NCBI GenBank assembly: GCA_029237695.1
Contig: JAQRGA010000048.1
Location: forward strand, 41,753-105,752
Direction: 5' to 3'
Length of the DNA: 64,000 nt
DNA from: Conchocele bisecta
Lineage: Eukaryota > Mollusca > Bivalvia > Lucinida > Thyasiridae
The notes under the pieces were generated by a model. The model was not told where the DNA came from. It did no database searches and saw only the letters and a list, made by a program, of their open reading frames with translations. The position numbers were made by a program, and so were the translations under genes. Shown piece by piece: positions 60,471 to 64,000 of this stretch. Each line of letters begins with the position of its first letter. Positions within the stretch are counted from its first letter, which is position 1.

Positions 60471-60829
60471 AAGTAAAACTTTTCAACCTTAATAGCTAGG
60501 GATTTGAAACTTGGTGTGTGCCTTCCTTATTGTGTATAGATGCGTAAAATGATTTTCGATTTTTGCTTTGACTCCCGGTCATGGATTAACTCCCCCTTTT
60601 CGACTTAGAATTTCCAAATTTTGCCTTATAAGAGTTAAACTTTTTAACTGTAATAGTTAGTTACTTAAAACTTGGTGTGTGCCTTCCTTATGGTGTGTAG
60701 ATGCGTAAAGTGAATTCGATTTTTTATTCGGGCCCCGGTCATGAATTATCTCCCCCTTTTCGACTTTGCATTTTGGAAAAGTGGGTATATTACGATGGCG
60801 AGCCATCGACTGTGCGCTAGTTTTGACTA
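60455..60829 (+). mobile_element. 3' part of a HINE-type element related to 44899-46332
   Basis: Two ~170 bp units are followed by 'aaaagtgggtatattacgat', the hairpin 'cgatggc / gccatcg' and 'gcgctag', the same 3' end as the 46.3 kb element. The head is missing or replaced by the module at 60411. Confidence 0.65.
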
Positions 60830-61389
60830 ATTCAGATAATTACGTGATGTTGCGCATGTTTGACGTTTTTCAAGAACTTTTTACTGTTGAATGCGTCATA
60901 AAATTATTTTAACATTCAACGTTGATTATTAACATAACTACTTTGTTGTGCGAAAGTTGGTAATATAATTTAATTCATATTTAACGCTCTCTAGCCAGAC
61001 CGGAAGCAGTCCCTCATATCAAACTGGGACCAGAAGACAGGCTGAGATAATCTAGTCAGAACAGACCCATCCGTTTTACATGTACGTGTTATCTATAGGT
61101 GGGAAACTTTTCCTGTACTATGACGGGTTTTGGTGTCTTTTGAGGGACCTTGTAATTTGGGAGGGAGGGCATCAAAAATACTTGCATAGTATTTCCATCC
61201 TATTGGTCTGTTGGATGAGACTTTACACCATGTTCCCGTCTCTACATGACCATAGCTGTTGCTGGGACGTTAAACCCTTTCACTTTGTAATTTGGAATGA
61301 AATGGGCAGCATAGGTAATGTATATAAAATGACAGCAGTAACGTGTGTAGACTAGCATGCCATGTCTCTGTATCATTGTATACTTTTAT
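60830..61389. other. Non-coding, SINE-tail fragment
   Basis: 61245-61280 ('catgaccatagctgttgctg', 'ggacgttaaaccc') is a fragment of the SINE family of 16258-16673. No gene is supported. Confidence 0.45.
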
Positions 61390-61920
61390 TTTTATGTCCC
61401 ACCACGATAGTTACCACTCGTTACCCTTGTCTGTCCTGTCCTTTCATCCGTCCGTCACCAAGCTTGTAACTCGTAAACCGACCTGAATCTTGGTATGTAG
61501 CTTCCTTATGATGAGTAAATGCACACAAAATGTATTTTGATTTTTGATTGGATTATCTCCCTTTTTTTCGACTTGGAATTTCCCAATTTTGCGTTGTAAC
61601 TTGTAAAACATTTAAACTGTACTAGCTACAGACCTGAAACTTGGTATGTAACTTCCTTATGATCAATAGATGCACAAAGTTTTATCGATTTTTGATTCGA
61701 CCCCCGCGTCATGAATTACATGTGTATCTCCGCCTTTTCAACTTAGAATTTCCCAATTTTGCCTTGTAATTCTTAAAACCTATAAACTGTACTAGCTACA
61801 GACCTGAAACTTGGTATGCACATGTAACTTCTGTATTGTGGGTAGATGCGCAAATTGAATCTCTATAATTTGCTTTGACTCTCAGCCATGGATTACATGT
61901 ATATCCCCCTTTTGAAATAT
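61390..61920 (+). repeat. HINE-type head and ~170 bp units
   Basis: It starts 'atgtcccaccacgatag', then 'gtccgtcaccaagcttgtaa', then three units with 'acctgaaacttggtatgtag' and 'gatgcgcaaattgaat'-like ends. It is related to 37915-38200. Confidence 0.6.
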
Positions 61921-62136
61921 TACCTCGTTTACTATCAAAGCGATACGTGCGACATCCGTGTTCTATGAACAAATTATCTAGTTTATTATCTGACATTTTC
62001 CTGTTTCTGTTATCATGCTATAGAGGTTGGCTTTTACATGATTCAAATTATAAAGGCATAAATCAAACACACATAAACGCACCCCTATTTTAGGTGGTGC
62101 TTGCATTGATAGATCTATACATCGTGGGCTATTATA

Positions 62137-62400
62137 CAGGGCTCCAGATAAGCTGCATATTTGCTTAAATTCCCAATTAAAATTGCCAAAAACCCCAATT
62201 GAAATCAGAAGTAGAGAGTATCAAAATGCAATAAAAAGTTTGTGGTATCTTTTTTCTTATTTTCCATGAAAACACATCTTGGTATTTCATTAGAATTGTC
62301 TCCAAGGAGACAATTCTAATGAAATGCCAAGACATGTTTTCATTTCAAAGCAAACTATTCAATAATTGAGGTCTGTTGATGTGTAAACAGTAAACTCTGG
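62137..62400 (-). mobile_element. CAGGGCTCC MITE with long perfect hairpin
   Basis: It begins CAGGGCTCCAGATAAG and is the inverse of 18618-19005. At 62284-62325 it holds a palindrome with 20-base perfect arms around a 2-base loop ('attagaattgtctcc / ggagacaattctaat'), extending with mismatches to 62265-62342. The other terminus is not found. Confidence 0.65.
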
Positions 62401-62617
62401 TCGGTAATGTTGCAATTCCGGAACGCAGAGTAAGTTATGACTTTGTAATAAATGCTTGATAATAAAAGAAGTGTGAAATTGAGTATTTGAGTTTGTCACA
62501 AATATGGCACTGAACAAATAGTTAACACAATGTTATGCAAACTGCTTTCTCCTATACATATCATATAGTGTTGATGATAAAAAGAAATGTTAAATTTACG
62601 TGATTCATGGTAAAAAT
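62401..62617 (-). other. Probable 3' untranslated region of the LINE
   Basis: AT-rich sequence between the LINE stop codon and the neighbouring MITE. No poly-A or short-repeat tail can be placed with confidence. Confidence 0.35.
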
Positions 62618-64000
62618 TTATTTATCGTTTAATGCCATGTTGACAAAATCAGTGTTGCTGGTTTGTGCTTTGTATAATAATGGTCGTCTGAGATCAGTAT
62701 ACAAATCACAATTGAGCAAAAAGTGGACTTCATTTTCAACCTGATATGAATTGTAGAATTTGCAAATATGTTCAGGTAGTGGCACTCTCTTATATCTACC
62801 AGTTTCTATGAAAAGTGGTAAACTACCACTTCTAAATTTAGCCAGAATGCTGCGTTGGTAACATTTTCCGTTAGAGGACGACCAGTTAAACACCATTTTC
62901 ACAGTTCTAATTCCACTCATTTATTTCAGTTTACAGTACTGCCGACATACTTCAATTTTTTGCTTGACAAAGCAACTGGACCAGCCCATGTCTCCTGCCG
63001 TATTGGCAGCATTTTGCCAATGACTAAAAACATTCTACACGCTTTATTTTGGACAGACATTTTACTAATGTCGGATAAGCCCCAGATACAACTCCCATAG
63101 TACAATACTGGTTCTACCAGGGACTCATAGAGTTTTGTAAATGTTTTGTAGTTCATGCCCCCGAGATAAAGGTACTGTGTGTAAATAGTAGACAGGGCTC
63201 GTCCAGTTGATTTTGCCAACTCTGACGTTGCAAACTTCATGTCTAAATGTTCATGAAACCACAAAGCTAGATATTTATATGTCTGGGCAACACCAATTGT
63301 TATGTCTCTGCACGTGAAAATGGACTGTGTTGGGCCAATAGATATTGGACGGAAATTAATAACTTTAGTCTTTGTTTGGTTTAGGGTCATTCTCCATTTG
63401 TGGCACCAATCACTAACTTCGTTCAACACAGTTTTATGGACTCTTCATTCGGGGCAATAATCGCGATATAATCGGCATAAAGCAGCACACAGAGATGGTG
63501 ACCGTCAATATCGAGGCCGCAGTTCAGCGATTTCAGTTTTTCAGCCAGATCATTAACGTAGATCGAAAATAGAGTCAGGGAAATTTTACATCCCTGTTTT
63601 ATAAAATGTGCCCAAATGTCCCGCTACACAAGGAATTTTTCTGGCCGTTCTTCAGCGACAAAAACTGTCACTAGGACTAGCATCCAGTATCCAGTAATTT
63701 CTCGCTTTCGTTAATCCAATACCGACATCAAAAAATTGTTTAGTGTAATTATTAACTTTAACAGCACACTTCACGTTGTCGTAGAGCGATTGAATGGCAA
63801 TCACAATTTTGCCGTTAATTCCAATCGATAATAGTTTATACCATAGACAGTCACGCTGGAAACGGTCAAAAGCCTTTTAGCATCGACGAAACACACAAAT
63901 GTAGAGCGCTTCTGGAGTTTACGTTTATTTATCAATGAGTGCAGTGCGTAAATGTGCTCATTGCACGAACATTTGTGCCTGCATGAAGCCATTTTGTGCA
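62618..64000 (-). pseudogene. Non-LTR retrotransposon (LINE) reverse transcriptase, 3' part, decayed
   Basis: Read on the minus strand from the window edge: KRSTFVCFVDAK (RT motif A, 63801-63992 frame), SLTLFSIYVNDLAEKL (motif B/C region), LLYADYIAIIAPNEES at 63440-63490, then LNEVSDWCHKWRMTLNQTKT (thumb) and KLYESLVEPVLYYGSCIWG. It ends with a C-terminal part to 62618 holding EHICKFYNSYQ and EVHFLLNCDLY. The catalytic YADD is YADY here (63468-63479). Frameshifts or stops separate at least three pieces (63801, about 63435, about 62925). The element is 5'-incomplete at the window edge. The clade is not assignable by eye. It is dead. Confidence 0.85.

Noticed and set aside
1..64000. tRNA, rRNA or snRNA genes
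   Set aside because: I looked for B-box and conserved stem motifs and saw none convincing; a covariance-model scan would be needed to exclude them.

Overview
The window is animal (invertebrate) nuclear DNA. It is most likely from a marine bivalve mollusc. The reasons are the density of dispersed units built around 'gaccttgaccttggg' and 'aacttcacatgggtgt', the (ACGG)n-cored hairpin elements, and MULE-, hAT- and Kolobok-like transposons stacked inside each other. The species cannot be told from sequence alone. There are no operons, no CRISPR array and no viral genome. I see at most one plausible host exon, an RS-rich start near 44.4 kb; nearly everything else is repeat or transposon.

Layout. 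0.9-8.6 kb: a 7.6 kb strand-asymmetric C/A satellite whose long 'ORFs' are artefacts of base composition. 8.9-17.2 kb: two families of ~180 bp tandem repeats, interrupted by a hairpin-ended Helentron-like (HINE-type) element (10790-12416), a hAT-like element with an exact 8-bp target duplication (12989-14302) and a SINE with a 12-bp duplication (16258-16673). 19.2-29.3 kb: a pogo-like TIR pair encloses a composite block A-B-B'-A'. A/A' are ~660 bp TIR elements. B/B' are 4.1 kb tandem copies, each holding a DDE transposase (Kolobok/Mutator type) and, facing it, a His-Me finger (I-PpoI-like) endonuclease. The internal junctions are single TTAA tetranucleotides. 30.0-36.6 kb: a MULE with long TIRs, a 9-bp duplication, a transposase remnant, a second inner pair of inverted arms and a nested hAT-like element. 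37-44 kb: tandem repeats, microsatellites and a TTAA-flanked MITE. 44.4 kb: a putative SR-type exon 1. 44.75-51.37 kb: a second MULE with a 9-bp duplication, a PHD-finger remnant, a transposase remnant and a nested HINE-type element. 52.7-60.8 kb: further HINE-type elements, a piggyBac-like MITE, a 5-bp-duplication hAT-like element, a fold-back and TTGGTTAAG minisatellites. 62.4-64 kb: the 3' part of a decayed LINE on the minus strand.

The parts worth most attention are the A-B-B'-A' block, where transposase and homing-type endonuclease share one duplicated unit, and the two ~6.6 kb MULEs whose ends can be fixed to the base. Each copy of the transposase carries a different 5' lesion, and only copy B' keeps the endonuclease open, so the pair is probably immobile here but recent. 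Family names come from motifs and termini read by eye; no database search was run.
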